A stretch of 57,916 nucleotides of DNA from a virus. The notes under the pieces are model-generated. The model saw only the letters and a program-made list of their open reading frames with translations. It did no database searches and was not told the origin of the DNA. The stretch covers positions 1-57,916 of the IMG/VR virus record IMGVR_UViG_3300009285_002661; one strand, 5' to 3'. Below are positions 16,676 to 24,116 of the stretch, piece after piece. Each line of letters opens with the position of its first letter. Positions within the stretch are counted from its first letter, which is position 1. Position numbers and translations under genes: made by a program.

Positions 16676-17203
16676 ATGGCCAAGCGCGGCGTCAATCTTT
16701 CGCAAGAACGGATCGATGCGTTCTTCGAGGTCTTCGTCGAAACGGGGAAGGTGACTGAGGGCGCTCGCGCTGCCGGGTTCTCAACTAGGTCAGCGTATAA
16801 CCTGAAGAACAAAAGCCCGGAGTTGAAGGAGCGTTGGGAAGAAGCCAACCAACAGGTTGACGACATGCTTGACGCAGAAATCTGGCGCCGCGGCCACGAC
16901 GGCATCGACAAGCCGATTTTCTATCAGGGCCGTGTCGTCGCCACGATCAAGGAATATTCCGACAAGATGCTTGAGCTGGCGGCCATCGGCCGGATGCCGC
17001 ACAAGTACGCCAGGCGCGCCGTCGAGATGACCGGCAAGGACGGCAAGGACTTGATCCCGCAAATGGACGATATCGAGGCTGCACGAAGGATGGCGTGGCT
17101 TTTGACTCAGGGCGCCGCCGCAAAGAAGAAACAGGACGCATCGCCACCCATCACCCTCGCGCCGATGCCGGATAAGGAAAATGAGTCAGGACGATCCGAA
17201 TAA
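16676..17203 (+). CDS. terS: Terminase small subunit
   Basis: 175 residues from ATG 16676. An N-terminal HTH (RIDAFFEVFVETGKVTEGAR, then AGFSTRSAYNLKNKSPELK) fits DNA recognition at the packaging site. The central EEANQQVDDMLDAEIWRRG and DKPIFYQGRVVATIKEYSD are typical of podoviral/siphoviral small terminases. It lies 21 kb from the large terminase, with the sugar cluster in between. It overlaps the next gene by 23 bases. Confidence 0.75.
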   Translation: MAKRGVNLSQERIDAFFEVFVETGKVTEGARAAGFSTRSAYNLKNKSPELKERWEEANQQVDDMLDAEIWRRGHDGIDKPIFYQGRVVATIKEYSDKMLELAAIGRMPHKYARRAVEMTGKDGKDLIPQMDDIEAARRMAWLLTQGAAAKKKQDASPPITLAPMPDKENESGRSE

Positions 17204-17342
17204 CCGAGCTTTGCTCCCCGACGTTCTCGTCCCGATGCAACCCACGGAGAATGTCGCCTTCTTCTGGAAGCACAACACGAGGCAAGAGTACGAGTGGGCA
17301 TGGTTCCTCGCGAGCTGGCTTCCATACGGGGGAGCGCATTGA
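17181..17342 (+). CDS. Small Trp-rich protein
   Basis: 53 residues, ATG 17181 with AAGGAAA upstream. Contains NVAFFWKHNTRQEYEWAWF. Its stop overlaps the TTG start of the epimerase (TTGA). Unknown function. Confidence 0.5.
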   Translation: MSQDDPNNRALLPDVLVPMQPTENVAFFWKHNTRQEYEWAWFLASWLPYGGAH

Positions 17343-18367
17343 AGATAGCCGCTGTCGTTTCAGGTAGAGCCGACGACGCCCCGATGGGGCCGGTGATTGC
17401 CGAACTCGCGGCGCGAAACGCAAATGTCGTCAAGTTGGATATGTCGGAGCGGCTTCTGGACGACTCGCCGCATTCATGCGTTCGCGCGTTGACCGATGGA
17501 ATGGAATTCGTCGCGCGGCAACTTGAGGACATCCGCCCCGACTTGGTTTTGCTTCTTGGGGACCGCTACGAAACCCTCGGTGCTGCACAGGTAGCCCATA
17601 TCTTCGGCATCCCCATCGCCCACATTCATGGGGGTGAGACAACGGAAGGCTCGTTCGACAATGAGTTTCGGCACGCGATCACATGCCTGGCGCATCGGCA
17701 TTTTGTTGTACACGATGAGGCGGCGGTACGTGTTTTTGATATCGTGCATGGCCGACATTACGGCGCTGGTGGGGGTGACGGCCTTTTACCCACTAACATT
17801 CACATCGTCGGCGCTCCCGGCCTGGACAACATCGTGGACTTGCCGCCCCAGGAATTCGAGCGGCCGTATTTTCTGGTGACGTATCATCCGGTGACGAAGG
17901 GCGAGACGCGCGGGCATACCGCGATTGTGAAGGCGCTGGAATCTTTCCCGAACTACGGCGTCATCTGGACAGGCGTGAACAACGACCCCGGTCGCGATGC
18001 CGTCCAAGCGACGTTTTTTAACGTCGGCAAGATGTGGGCGGGCATGGATAATCTGTCCCCCAAGCGTTACCTCTCCGCCATGAAATACGCGGCGTGCTGC
18101 ATCGGGAATTCCAGCTCGTTCCTGATCGAAGCGCCGGCACTTGGAGTCCCGACTGTGAATGTCGGGGATCGGCAAAAGGGCAGACTGCGCGGGCATAGTG
18201 TGATGGATGCCGTTGATGACGCCAAAGATATTGAATCGAAAATCCGCCTCGCATTCAAATACCGGGGCATTACGCCAAGCGGCCCATTCACCAACCCCTA
18301 CGGCTCCCCCGGCGCATCCAAGCGCATCGCGGAGATGCTGACATGCATCGTGGAAGATAGGATTTGA
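17339..18367 (+). CDS. neuC: NeuC/LegG-like hydrolysing UDP-N-acetylhexosamine 2-epimerase
   Basis: 342 residues, TTG start. The GT-B-like fold is visible in LVLLLGDRYETLGAAQ, IPIAHIHGGETTEGSFDNEF, the Asn/Ser-rich CCIGNSSSFLIEAPALGVP and NVGDRQKGR. In the family this enzyme releases UDP and 2-epimerises UDP-GlcNAc (NeuC) or UDP-diNAc-bacillosamine (LegG), giving the C6 sugar used by NeuB-type synthases. It is the first step in this window's nonulosonate operon. About 57 bp of its 3' end recur at 22330. Sequence alone does not show which substrate it uses. Confidence 0.85.
   Translation: MKIAAVVSGRADDAPMGPVIAELAARNANVVKLDMSERLLDDSPHSCVRALTDGMEFVARQLEDIRPDLVLLLGDRYETLGAAQVAHIFGIPIAHIHGGETTEGSFDNEFRHAITCLAHRHFVVHDEAAVRVFDIVHGRHYGAGGGDGLLPTNIHIVGAPGLDNIVDLPPQEFERPYFLVTYHPVTKGETRGHTAIVKALESFPNYGVIWTGVNNDPGRDAVQATFFNVGKMWAGMDNLSPKRYLSAMKYAACCIGNSSSFLIEAPALGVPTVNVGDRQKGRLRGHSVMDAVDDAKDIESKIRLAFKYRGITPSGPFTNPYGSPGASKRIAEMLTCIVEDRI
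18285..18344 (+). repeat. neuC 3'-end direct repeat, copy 1
   Basis: Encodes FTNPYGSPGASKRIAEML. The imperfect copy at 22330-22386 encodes FTNPYGTPGASKRIAEIL. The two bracket a 4-kb block with the minus-strand island. Confidence 0.75.
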
Positions 18368-18377
18368 AAGGTCGCTC

Positions 18378-18767
18378 ATGGCAGATATCCGTACTTGGAA
18401 AGATTTCGAACGGGTCACTCGCCCGGTTCACGTCGAACTACGCAGCTTGCCGGAAATCACCCATGAGATGATTGATGCGGGGGCGTGTCGTCTAATGAAT
18501 GAGACCGAGTTTTTCCCGGTGGGACATTATTCGGCGCGTTCGATTGCCGTCGCGGTCTATAGCGTCATGGCCCGCGCCAGACCAAAATCGAGCAAGCCCA
18601 TAAACGATTCTCCCGTGGCCGCGATTGAAACGTTAAATGGTCGCGTTCAGGTATCTAACGCCGGTACGGAAACCGTTGGGCTCTTGGTGGAGCGTGGCGG
18701 ATATTCAGCCGGAACTTTGCTCAGCCAAAAGGATGCGGAGCATTTGGCGAAACTGCTTTCGCGTTAA
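18378..18767 (+). CDS. Hypothetical protein
   Basis: 129 residues, ATG 18378. Contains LPEITHEMIDAGACRLMNE and a C-terminal beta-rich part (VERGGYSAGTLLSQKDAEHL). The first segment resembles an opening often seen in small phage proteins. No function assigned. It is the first gene after neuC, inside the bracketed block. Confidence 0.45.
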   Translation: MADIRTWKDFERVTRPVHVELRSLPEITHEMIDAGACRLMNETEFFPVGHYSARSIAVAVYSVMARARPKSSKPINDSPVAAIETLNGRVQVSNAGTETVGLLVERGGYSAGTLLSQKDAEHLAKLLSR

Positions 18768-18784
18768 TGTAGGCTTAAGTGAAG

Positions 18785-19039
18785 TTAGGGCAGTGATCGC
18801 TTTTTCCGCTTCTCGACGGCGTTTCCCACAAAGTCTGCTGCCCATACGTAAGATACAACAAAAGCGATAGCTGCAATGGTGGACATGGCAATCTGGTCTT
18901 CTCGCGGCAGGCCAAAGTTAGAAAGCGCCCACCGCGAAAGGGCGTAGATTACCAGACCGACAGGAATGAGTATTACGCTGAAGAGCAAAGCGGGAATGAT
19001 GGTCCAACTAACTAAGTTCTGATCGATCCATTCTCTCAT
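18785..19039 (-). CDS. Small two-span membrane protein
   Basis: 84 residues. Hydrophobic segments at about 12-35 (WTIIPALLFSVILIPVGLVI) and 50-70 (MSTIAAIAFVVSYVWAADFV), and a basic C-terminus. Last gene of the minus-strand island. Unknown function. Confidence 0.5.
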   Translation of the reverse strand: MREWIDQNLVSWTIIPALLFSVILIPVGLVIYALSRWALSNFGLPREDQIAMSTIAAIAFVVSYVWAADFVGNAVEKRKKRSLP

Positions 19040-19112
19040 TTCGGGAATGTGCGCGATTGCAAACCCAAGTCAATGACTAGGGACTCCCGCTGGTAACAGC
19101 GTTGTTAGGTGC

Positions 19113-19150
19113 TGTCCTAATTCGGGCAGTCGGGCTAGGAAATTAGGACA
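19113..19150. repeat. 10-bp inverted repeat
   Basis: TGTCCTAATT (19113-19122) and AATTAGGACA (19141-19150) are perfect inverted repeats separated by 18 bases, next to the terminator of the toxin-antitoxin operon. Confidence 0.5.
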
Positions 19151-19183
19151 AAAAAAGACCCGCGACCGGAGTCGCGAGTCTTT
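19150..19183 (-). terminator. Rho-independent terminator of the higBA operon
   Basis: On the minus strand the stem AAAGAC-x-CGCGAC/GTCGCG-x-GTCTTT (12 bp with one mismatch), loop TCCG, ends in seven T residues, 16 bases after the antitoxin stop. Confidence 0.8.
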
Positions 19184-19198
19184 CACTACAAAGAATTT

Positions 19199-19522
19199 CT
19201 AGCCAGCAGCTACAAGCTTTTCTGTTGATTCCTGACGTAACGCCTTTTCGACCGCCTCATGCTCGTGAGCAATCACGGTCAATAGTACCCTTGCCGAGCC
19301 GTCAGGATAACGACGCCCCTGCTCCCACTGCCGCAGTGTCCCCAAGCTAAAGCCGTACCGTAGCGCAAATTCTGCCTGACTCATGCTCAGGCGCTCCCTC
19401 ACCGCTCTGACATCGATGTTGTCTGGAACATTGATCCTCGTCACGCGGACTTGCGACGGCCCCCCCTTGGCATAGGAGATCGCTTCGCGCAGCCCTGCGA
19501 CGATCTTATGCCTCTTCGCCAT
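19199..19522 (-). CDS. higA: HigA-like antitoxin (XRE family)
   Basis: 107 residues. C-terminal HTH: VRAVRERLSMSQAEFALRYG, FSLGTLRQWEQGRRYPDG. In HigBA systems the antitoxin follows the toxin gene, binds and inactivates it, and represses the operon. That gene order is seen here, with a 37-base gap containing three to four CTAAC-type pentamers. Confidence 0.8.
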   Translation of the reverse strand: MAKRHKIVAGLREAISYAKGGPSQVRVTRINVPDNIDVRAVRERLSMSQAEFALRYGFSLGTLRQWEQGRRYPDGSARVLLTVIAHEHEAVEKALRQESTEKLVAAG

Positions 19523-19559
19523 CCGTATCTCCTTCCCTACCTAACCTAACCTAGCCTAA

Positions 19560-19898
19560 TTAACTTGCTGACTGATCTTTGATGATCCTCAGCCAATGCT
19601 CACTGTGGTACTTAACTAACTCGTCTACGAGATTCCGCATCTCTCTCCTTGTTGCCGCGTCGATGTCTAGTTTTTCGTTCTTTGCGTACAGGGCCAGCAT
19701 GTAGAGCGGCATGTTCAAATCACGAAAATAATAAATGACCCTCGCGCCGCCTCGCTTTCCCTTGCCCTTTAATCGCCATCGAATTTTCCGAACGCCACCA
19801 GTTCCCGGAATTACATCTCCAACCTCTGGATGGAAGGCCAAAAACTGCTTTAGTTCTTCATGCTCCTCTGCTTCAAAGAGCCTATCCGCATCCTTCAT
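19560..19898 (-). CDS. higB: HigB/RelE-like toxin
   Basis: 112 residues. ATG 19898 overlaps the upstream stop (ATGA). RelE/HigB-2-type features: GDVIPGTGGVRKIRW, then GGARVIYYFRDLNMPLYMLALYAKNEK and a Lys/Arg-rich surface. The family comprises ribosome-dependent mRNA interferases. It pairs with the XRE antitoxin downstream. Confidence 0.8.
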   Translation of the reverse strand: MKDADRLFEAEEHEELKQFLAFHPEVGDVIPGTGGVRKIRWRLKGKGKRGGARVIYYFRDLNMPLYMLALYAKNEKLDIDAATRREMRNLVDELVKYHSEHWLRIIKDQSAS

Positions 19899-20491
19899 AT
19901 ACGATCCCATTTGTCGCGGACTTCCTGATAGCCCGTCGCTTCGTCAACAAGCGCTATGATTCCAACGCGGGATAGTCCGCGCGTCAATATTTCGCATTGC
20001 TTAGCGATGGCGATCTGGGCGCTGATCAGCGCGCCGTGGTCTCTTGCCGACAAGTAGGTCTCGCAAATGAGCGGCAAAATTTCCGCTTTGAAGCCTTCGG
20101 CCCGTGCGCCATGGGGAGTGCGAAAATCCACGGGCGCGAGTACCGAGCCCAAGTCATTGGGAAGAAAGGGCTTTAGGTTGTTCGCCTCAAGAAAAACCGG
20201 CAATTGAGTACCGGCGTATTTGCGACCGCGCCACCTTCGCCCGAGGGACTTCATTATGCCGCGAGTGGATAGAACCCGTTCGCCGGTGTTCAAAACCCAA
20301 CACGGTATTTCCGCGTCCCCGATCTTCAAGGTGCCGTCATGCGTTGCCGAGGGCGACCCCTTAAGCCAGCGCGCCTCCGCAGCGCGAGATGCGATCTCCT
20401 TGCGGCGTTCCGGAGTAAGCGCCTCGGCCCGAGCGCGCCCGCCCACCGCTTTGCTCAAGTCCTTTTCTTCCTCGGCCATCCCGGACCCCAT
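19895..20491 (-). pseudogene. P63C-domain protein, C-terminally truncated
   Basis: 198 residues. A basic KGG-like start (LTPERRKEIASRAAEARW) is followed by P63C-type segments (GERVLSTRGIMKSLG, LPVFLEANNLKPFL, and a final ATGYQEVRD). P63C proteins continue for ~60 residues beyond the YQEVRD motif; here the frame stops after KWDRI, exactly at the toxin start. A toxin-antitoxin insertion seems to have replaced the 3' end while keeping translational coupling. It may still encode a shortened protein. ATG 20479 is an alternative start. Confidence 0.6.
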
Positions 20492-20492
20492 G

Positions 20493-20539
20493 CTTGCAAG
20501 TGAGATGCAAGAATAATGCTTGCATCTAAAAAATGCAAG
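20493..20539. promoter_or_regulatory. Operator-like array of CTTGCAT/ATGCAAG sites
   Basis: Four half-sites just upstream of the P63C start: CTTGCAAG (20493), ATGCAAG (20505), CTTGCAT (20519), ATGCAAG (20533). The last three are spaced exactly 14 bases and alternate in orientation. Probably an autoregulatory operator for the P63C-higB-higA operon. Confidence 0.55.
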
Positions 20540-20578
20540 TTGCCCTTCGAGGCTACGCAGGGCTATACACGGGAATCG

Positions 20579-20604
20579 TAACGCGGTATTATAATACCGC
20601 GTTA
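20579..20604. promoter_or_regulatory. Perfect 26-bp palindrome
   Basis: Two 13-base arms, TAACGCGGTATTA and its complement, with a TATAAT-like centre at 20588-20595. It lies between the Zn-ribbon gene and the P63C operon. It may be a repressor operator over a promoter, or a termination hairpin. Confidence 0.5.
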
Positions 20605-20659
20605 TGGAGTCCGCCTATGCTCAACGTTGACGCCCGCAACAAGAAAGCCGTTACGATAC

Positions 20660-20869
20660 TCAACGGCCTTTCAGAGCCTTCACCACGCCGTTTACCGTAT
20701 CGGTTTTCAAAGCAATTGGGTCCATCCCCACGCCAAGGATCGAGTGGCAGTGGGGGCAAAGATAAGAAACGCCGTGGTAGGCAGATTGGAAGCCCTGCTT
20801 GATATCTATCGTTTCGATGGAGACCGCCGTAAGCCGCTTCTCGCATTTTGGACACTTGCCGGTGTTCAT
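20660..20869 (-). CDS. Small zinc-ribbon protein
   Basis: 69 residues. CPKCEKRL near the N-terminus and YLCPHCHSILGVG form a four-Cys zinc ribbon, followed by MDPIALKTD. A widespread small accessory protein of unknown role. Confidence 0.65.
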   Translation of the reverse strand: MNTGKCPKCEKRLTAVSIETIDIKQGFQSAYHGVSYLCPHCHSILGVGMDPIALKTDTVNGVVKALKGR

Positions 20870-20961
20870 GATCGTCGCCTTGGAGTTCGAATGATGAAGT
20901 TCTTACGAGTTCGCCTGATCATGGCGATAGCGCGCGCGTTGCGCGTGCCGATCCAGGTACA

Positions 20962-21267
20962 TCAAACTTTCTTCGTAAAGGGCATGAGGCCGAAAATAGC
21001 CTCATAGTCGGGCACGCCGATCAGGCGCGTCGATTTAAATTCTGACATTCCAATTAGGACAATGTCTTTTCCCTTTGATGGATTGACTGCTGCCTTCGCA
21101 TTTACCGCTACTTGGTCAATGCCCAGGTCAGACTCAAACACGAAGAAGGAACTCGTATCAAACCACCACTGCGAACACATCGCATCGATTGCCTGATTGA
21201 GAGCCGTATAGCGTTCCGAGTATGTCGAATCCTCCGCCAGTCGAAATGAGAGCCAATAAACCGCCAT
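20962..21267 (-). CDS. Cas2/SinR-fold-like small protein
   Basis: 101 residues from ATG 21267 (strong GGGGGAGGG site; ATG 21282 is less likely). The pattern AVYWLSFRLAEDSTYSERYT, AIDAMCSQWWFDTSSFFVFE, then KDIVLIGMSEFKSTRLIG resembles ferredoxin-like SinR/Cas2-type small proteins seen in many mobile elements. There is no CRISPR context. Confidence 0.45.
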   Translation of the reverse strand: MAVYWLSFRLAEDSTYSERYTALNQAIDAMCSQWWFDTSSFFVFESDLGIDQVAVNAKAAVNPSKGKDIVLIGMSEFKSTRLIGVPDYEAIFGLMPFTKKV

Positions 21268-21306
21268 AGCACCCTCCCCCAAAGTGACGGGTGAGCGTGA
21301 CTCTCT

Positions 21307-21699
21307 TTACAACCGACAGTCAACAATGGTTAGCGCGAGCAAGACCCAAGCCTTAGATGTGGGTTTGCAATCGCGCACATTCCCCTCATTTCCCTCTCCC
21401 TGATTTGCGCCCGCGTCGCCGCGCAATTTGATGCGTTCCCTGGCGCGTTCGAGTTTGGCCAAAACATCCCCATCTTCATCCAAGAGCGACAGGAGGCTTG
21501 CGTCATCCTCGGGTGGCTTAGAGCGAACAACATCCGTCAAATGTTCGATCGCCACGCGAATGCTTGACGCGGCATCCTCATTTCGCCTCGTTAGAGCCTC
21601 CATATTGCGATCCATTCCGCCAGCGATGGCCCAGATCATGAAGGCAATCAAGGACAGCAACCCGAGCACGAGCCATTGGAAGATCGAAATGTCATCCAT
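21307..21699 (-). CDS. Membrane-anchored hypothetical protein
   Basis: 130 residues. One N-terminal transmembrane helix (FQWLVLGLLSLIAFMIWAIA), then a helical, charged cytoplasmic part (AIEHLTDVVRSK, LAKLERARERIKL). Unknown function. Confidence 0.5.
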   Translation of the reverse strand: MDDISIFQWLVLGLLSLIAFMIWAIAGGMDRNMEALTRRNEDAASSIRVAIEHLTDVVRSKPPEDDASLLSLLDEDGDVLAKLERARERIKLRGDAGANQGEGNEGNVRDCKPTSKAWVLLALTIVDCRL

Positions 21700-21751
21700 T
21701 GCGCGTTACCCCATGTTCCATAGGTGACAAATGCACGTTCAGCGGATGGTG

Positions 21752-21958
21752 CTACTCCCCGACGATTTCGATGTGGACGTTGACGGGTGTATGGGCCTCG
21801 CCACGGATCATGGCGTGGATCGCGCTGACTGGGCCGATCTTCTCAGAACATTTGCTGCAAACGGCGAGCGGGTCGTCGGATTTCTCGTCGGCTATGTCGA
21901 ACCCGACGTGCCCGCAGTTGCCGCAATGTATTTCGATGCTAAGGGAACCTTTTGGCAT
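21752..21958 (-). CDS. Small zinc-ribbon protein
   Basis: 68 residues, strong AAGGGGGG site. CGNCGHVGFD and VCSKCSEKIG form a zinc ribbon between beta strands. First gene of the minus-strand island. Confidence 0.6.
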   Translation of the reverse strand: MPKGSLSIEIHCGNCGHVGFDIADEKSDDPLAVCSKCSEKIGPVSAIHAMIRGEAHTPVNVHIEIVGE

Positions 21959-22026
21959 AGCGCCCCCCTTTTAGGTCCTGCGGCGCTTGAGACGTGCCGC
22001 AACTTCAGTATAGGTCAAGCTACAAA

Positions 22027-22221
22027 ATGACTCCGATCTACGCTTTGGCGTCCCTGATACTGGCGGGAAGTATCGCGGTAAGCGTCTTCTTTCTGTGGAA
22101 GATTGTTGGGAAACTATTGAGTATGTGGAGTCGGATGGAGACTCGCTTAAGCGAGTTGAACCCATCGGGCCTACGTAGTGCCAATGAAGTTCCCGATGAT
22201 TTGTCGGACTCAATACGCTGA
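22027..22221 (+). CDS. Small membrane-anchored protein
   Basis: 64 residues, ATG 22027. One N-terminal transmembrane helix (IYALASLILAGSIAVSVFFL) and a short helical tail. It opens the plus-strand genes after the island. Confidence 0.5.
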   Translation: MTPIYALASLILAGSIAVSVFFLWKIVGKLLSMWSRMETRLSELNPSGLRSANEVPDDLSDSIR

Positions 22222-22327
22222 TGGTAAGGCACTTTCAGCGCAGTCTTGTGTTCTGGCTTTGCATAGTTTGCTCCGATGTGGCCGCCGTTGTCGGCAATCA
22301 CGATGCCTAGTGGGGCAGCCGCCGCAC

Positions 22328-22510
22328 GATTTCACCAACCCCTACGGCACCCCCGGCGCATCCAAGAGGATAGCGGAGATACTGACGGATGGGCTGTGCG
22401 AGTTCTGTGGCGTTGATGCGCGTGGCTGGGTGACGTGCGCCGATTTGCCGACCGCTGGGGGGTGTCTCAATCACCAAAGGGCGGTGCAACGGAGCGCGGG
22501 GGCGGCATGA
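22328..22510 (+). pseudogene. neuC 3'-end remnant continuing into a Cys-rich tail
   Basis: Codons for FTNPYGTPGASKRIAEIL match the epimerase C-terminus at 18285, then GLCEFCGVDARGWVTCADLP follows. The frame's stop overlaps the next start (ATGA), as if this were once the end of a complete upstream gene in the operon. No complete second epimerase precedes it. The sequence 22222-22327 holds nothing else. Confidence 0.6.
22330..22386 (+). repeat. neuC 3'-end direct repeat, copy 2
   Basis: Imperfect copy of 18285-18344; see that entry. Confidence 0.75.
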
Positions 22511-22797
22511 CACGCAAGTACAAGGTGAGCCGCCCCGATCCAGCAAAGTTGCTGGAACGTATGCGCGATGCCGCCGCCATCATGCACTCATACGAGATCG
22601 AGATTCGGCAAACGGCGGCTGAGGCAAAGGCCCTTGTCGATGAAGCAAACGCCATGGTTGCCAAGCATCGGGAACGCATCGCCGAGATCGACCGGCAAAA
22701 CGCCGCCGCTAGAGAAAATCAGGCCAGAGCGCGGGAAGACTTTATGAAAGTCATGTTCGAGTCGCTTGCGGCGATAATCGAGGATGCATCGTCGTGA
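22507..22797 (+). CDS. Coiled-coil hypothetical protein
   Basis: 96 residues, ATG 22507. Almost wholly helical and charged (AEAKALVDEANAMVAKHRER, AARENQARAREDF), a likely coiled coil. Its stop overlaps the next start (GTGA). Unknown function. Confidence 0.5.
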   Translation: MTRKYKVSRPDPAKLLERMRDAAAIMHSYEIEIRQTAAEAKALVDEANAMVAKHRERIAEIDRQNAAARENQARAREDFMKVMFESLAAIIEDASS

Positions 22798-23291
22798 TCG
22801 TTATCCTCGGCAATGGCGGGCACGCGAAGGTTTTGGCGGACATCTATGGTCTTCGCTGCCTCGATTGCCAAATGATATTTGGTGAAGCGGAGCCGCCCGA
22901 AGGCGCTGCCCTGGTCATCGGCGTAGGCGATCTTGATTTGCGGCGTAGGCTGTTCCTGAAATTCACTGATCGGGTTATTCGCATAACGTTTCACCCGAAG
23001 GCGGTAATAGCGCGATCGTCAACGTATAAGACGGGCCTCCAACTCATGGCCGGTGCCATTATCCAGCCCGGCTGCAAGATCGGCAACAACGTCCTCATCA
23101 ACACCCGCGCTTCCGTGGACCACGACTGCATCATTGGGGATCACGTGCATGTCGCGCCCGGCGCAATCCTCTGTGGCAATGTGACAGTAGGTGAGGGCGC
23201 ATTTATCGGAGCGGGGGCGATTATACCGGAGGGACGGGTTGTTCCTGCGAGGGCATTTGTGAAAGCTGGAGAGGTTTTTCGTGGCGCATGA
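22794..23291 (+). CDS. neuD: NeuD/PglD-like sugar acetyltransferase
   Basis: 165 residues, GTG start. An N-terminal Rossmann-like part (VILGNGGHAKVLAD) is followed by a left-handed beta-helix with hexapeptide repeats (GAIIQPGCKIGNNVLINTRA, VHVAPGAILCGNVTVGEGAF). It includes the catalytic-type His in SVDHDCIIGD. Relatives O-acetylate sialic acid (NeuD) or N-acetylate 4-amino sugars (PglD/LegH). With a DegT aminotransferase in the same operon, an N-acetylation step towards a legionaminic-type sugar is plausible. The family is typically ~200 residues; this copy is compact. Confidence 0.8.
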   Translation: MIVILGNGGHAKVLADIYGLRCLDCQMIFGEAEPPEGAALVIGVGDLDLRRRLFLKFTDRVIRITFHPKAVIARSSTYKTGLQLMAGAIIQPGCKIGNNVLINTRASVDHDCIIGDHVHVAPGAILCGNVTVGEGAFIGAGAIIPEGRVVPARAFVKAGEVFRGA

Positions 23292-23508
23292 ACCCATATC
23301 GCGCAGTGATGCCATTGCGTCATTGGCGCTGGAAATACTTCAGAATAGGCATCCCGGGTTGTCTTGGGATGATTTTGGCAGAACTTTTCCGCTTCTTCAA
23401 AAAGAGTTTGTCCGCCAAGCGACGGTAATTATTTCTCATCTCGAAAAACCAATGGCTCTGAACCCAGCTAACGCCATCATTGATCAGGGACAGTTCCGTC
23501 TTAAGTAA
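23281..23508 (+). CDS. Small helical hypothetical protein
   Basis: 75 residues, GTG 23281 overlapping the end of the acetyltransferase. Contains AIASLALEILQNRHPGLSWD. No family recognised. Confidence 0.45.
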   Translation: MAHEPISRSDAIASLALEILQNRHPGLSWDDFGRTFPLLQKEFVRQATVIISHLEKPMALNPANAIIDQGQFRLK

Positions 23509-23546
23509 ATGAACCTCTTCGCCCAACACAGGAGCATGTTCAGGTA

Positions 23547-23678
23547 ATGGGAATGGCGGGTGCGTGGTGCATGGTCATTGGCACGCTTGTAATTGCATGG
23601 GCGCTGGGTGGTTGGGTCGCTACTGGCGGCCTTGCGCTAGTCTATGTTGGTCTCATGCTTGCTTCGAGTGAAATGTGA
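23547..23678 (+). CDS. Very small hydrophobic protein
   Basis: 43 residues, almost entirely two hydrophobic segments (GAWCMVIGTLVIAWALGGW, TGGLALVYVGLMLAS). Its stop overlaps the start of the remnant at 23675 (GTGA). Possibly a membrane microprotein. Confidence 0.4.
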   Translation: MGMAGAWCMVIGTLVIAWALGGWVATGGLALVYVGLMLASSEM

Positions 23679-23734
23679 ACCCCTTCGCCCCTTTCTACGC
23701 CCAACAGAATCATAACGGGCGCGTATTCGCGTGA
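23675..23734 (+). pseudogene. Duplicated 5' end of the radical SAM gene
   Basis: Encodes MNPFAPFYAQQNHNG then stops. The intact gene at 24113 begins MNPFAPLYAQQNTGT. The remnant keeps GTGA overlaps with both neighbours, so it sits like a coupling mini-gene. Confidence 0.65.
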
Positions 23735-23925
23735 TCTATTGGTCGTATCAGTTTTGCATGAAGTGCGGTCACGATTGGACCGAGCGGAATGTCGAGGACG
23801 TTTCGCCGGTTTGTCCATCTTGTGGTGATACATGCCCGATGCTTACGGCCGGGCAGGAAAGAGAGTTCGTCGAGGCGGCTAATGCGGGTCTGGCGGGGTC
23901 ACTGATTCAACTGGACATCGCGTGA
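23731..23925 (+). CDS. Small zinc-ribbon protein
   Basis: 64 residues, GTG start. CMKCGHDWTE and CPSCGDTCPM form a zinc ribbon, followed by a helical tail. Part of the two-gene block between the radical SAM remnant and the intact gene. Confidence 0.5.
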   Translation: MIYWSYQFCMKCGHDWTERNVEDVSPVCPSCGDTCPMLTAGQEREFVEAANAGLAGSLIQLDIA

Positions 23926-24116
23926 AAATGACGCCGTATCCTGGTTGGCAGTTTATTTTTGATCATACCGGCGCTGTGCATCACGTTCCAGAGTTCCAAA
24001 CTTTGAGGCTTATGTGCGAGGCGATAGCCGAAGCGCGCAAAACATGCGGCTGCGGCGGCATGAACTGCGTCGGCGCAAAGCATCTAAAGGAACTGTTGTC
24101 CAAGATTCCAGAATGA
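23922..24116 (+). CDS. Small Cys-containing hypothetical protein
   Basis: 64 residues, GTG start overlapping the previous stop. It ends with TCGCGGMNCVGAKHLKELLS, and its stop overlaps the radical SAM start (ATGA). No family recognised. Confidence 0.45.
   Translation: MKMTPYPGWQFIFDHTGAVHHVPEFQTLRLMCEAIAEARKTCGCGGMNCVGAKHLKELLSKIPE

Noticed and set aside
20617-20802. Plus-strand small ORF starting after the 26-bp palindrome
   Set aside because: It overlaps the clear minus-strand zinc-ribbon gene at 20660-20869; only the first ~15 residues look protein-like, so at most a fragment.
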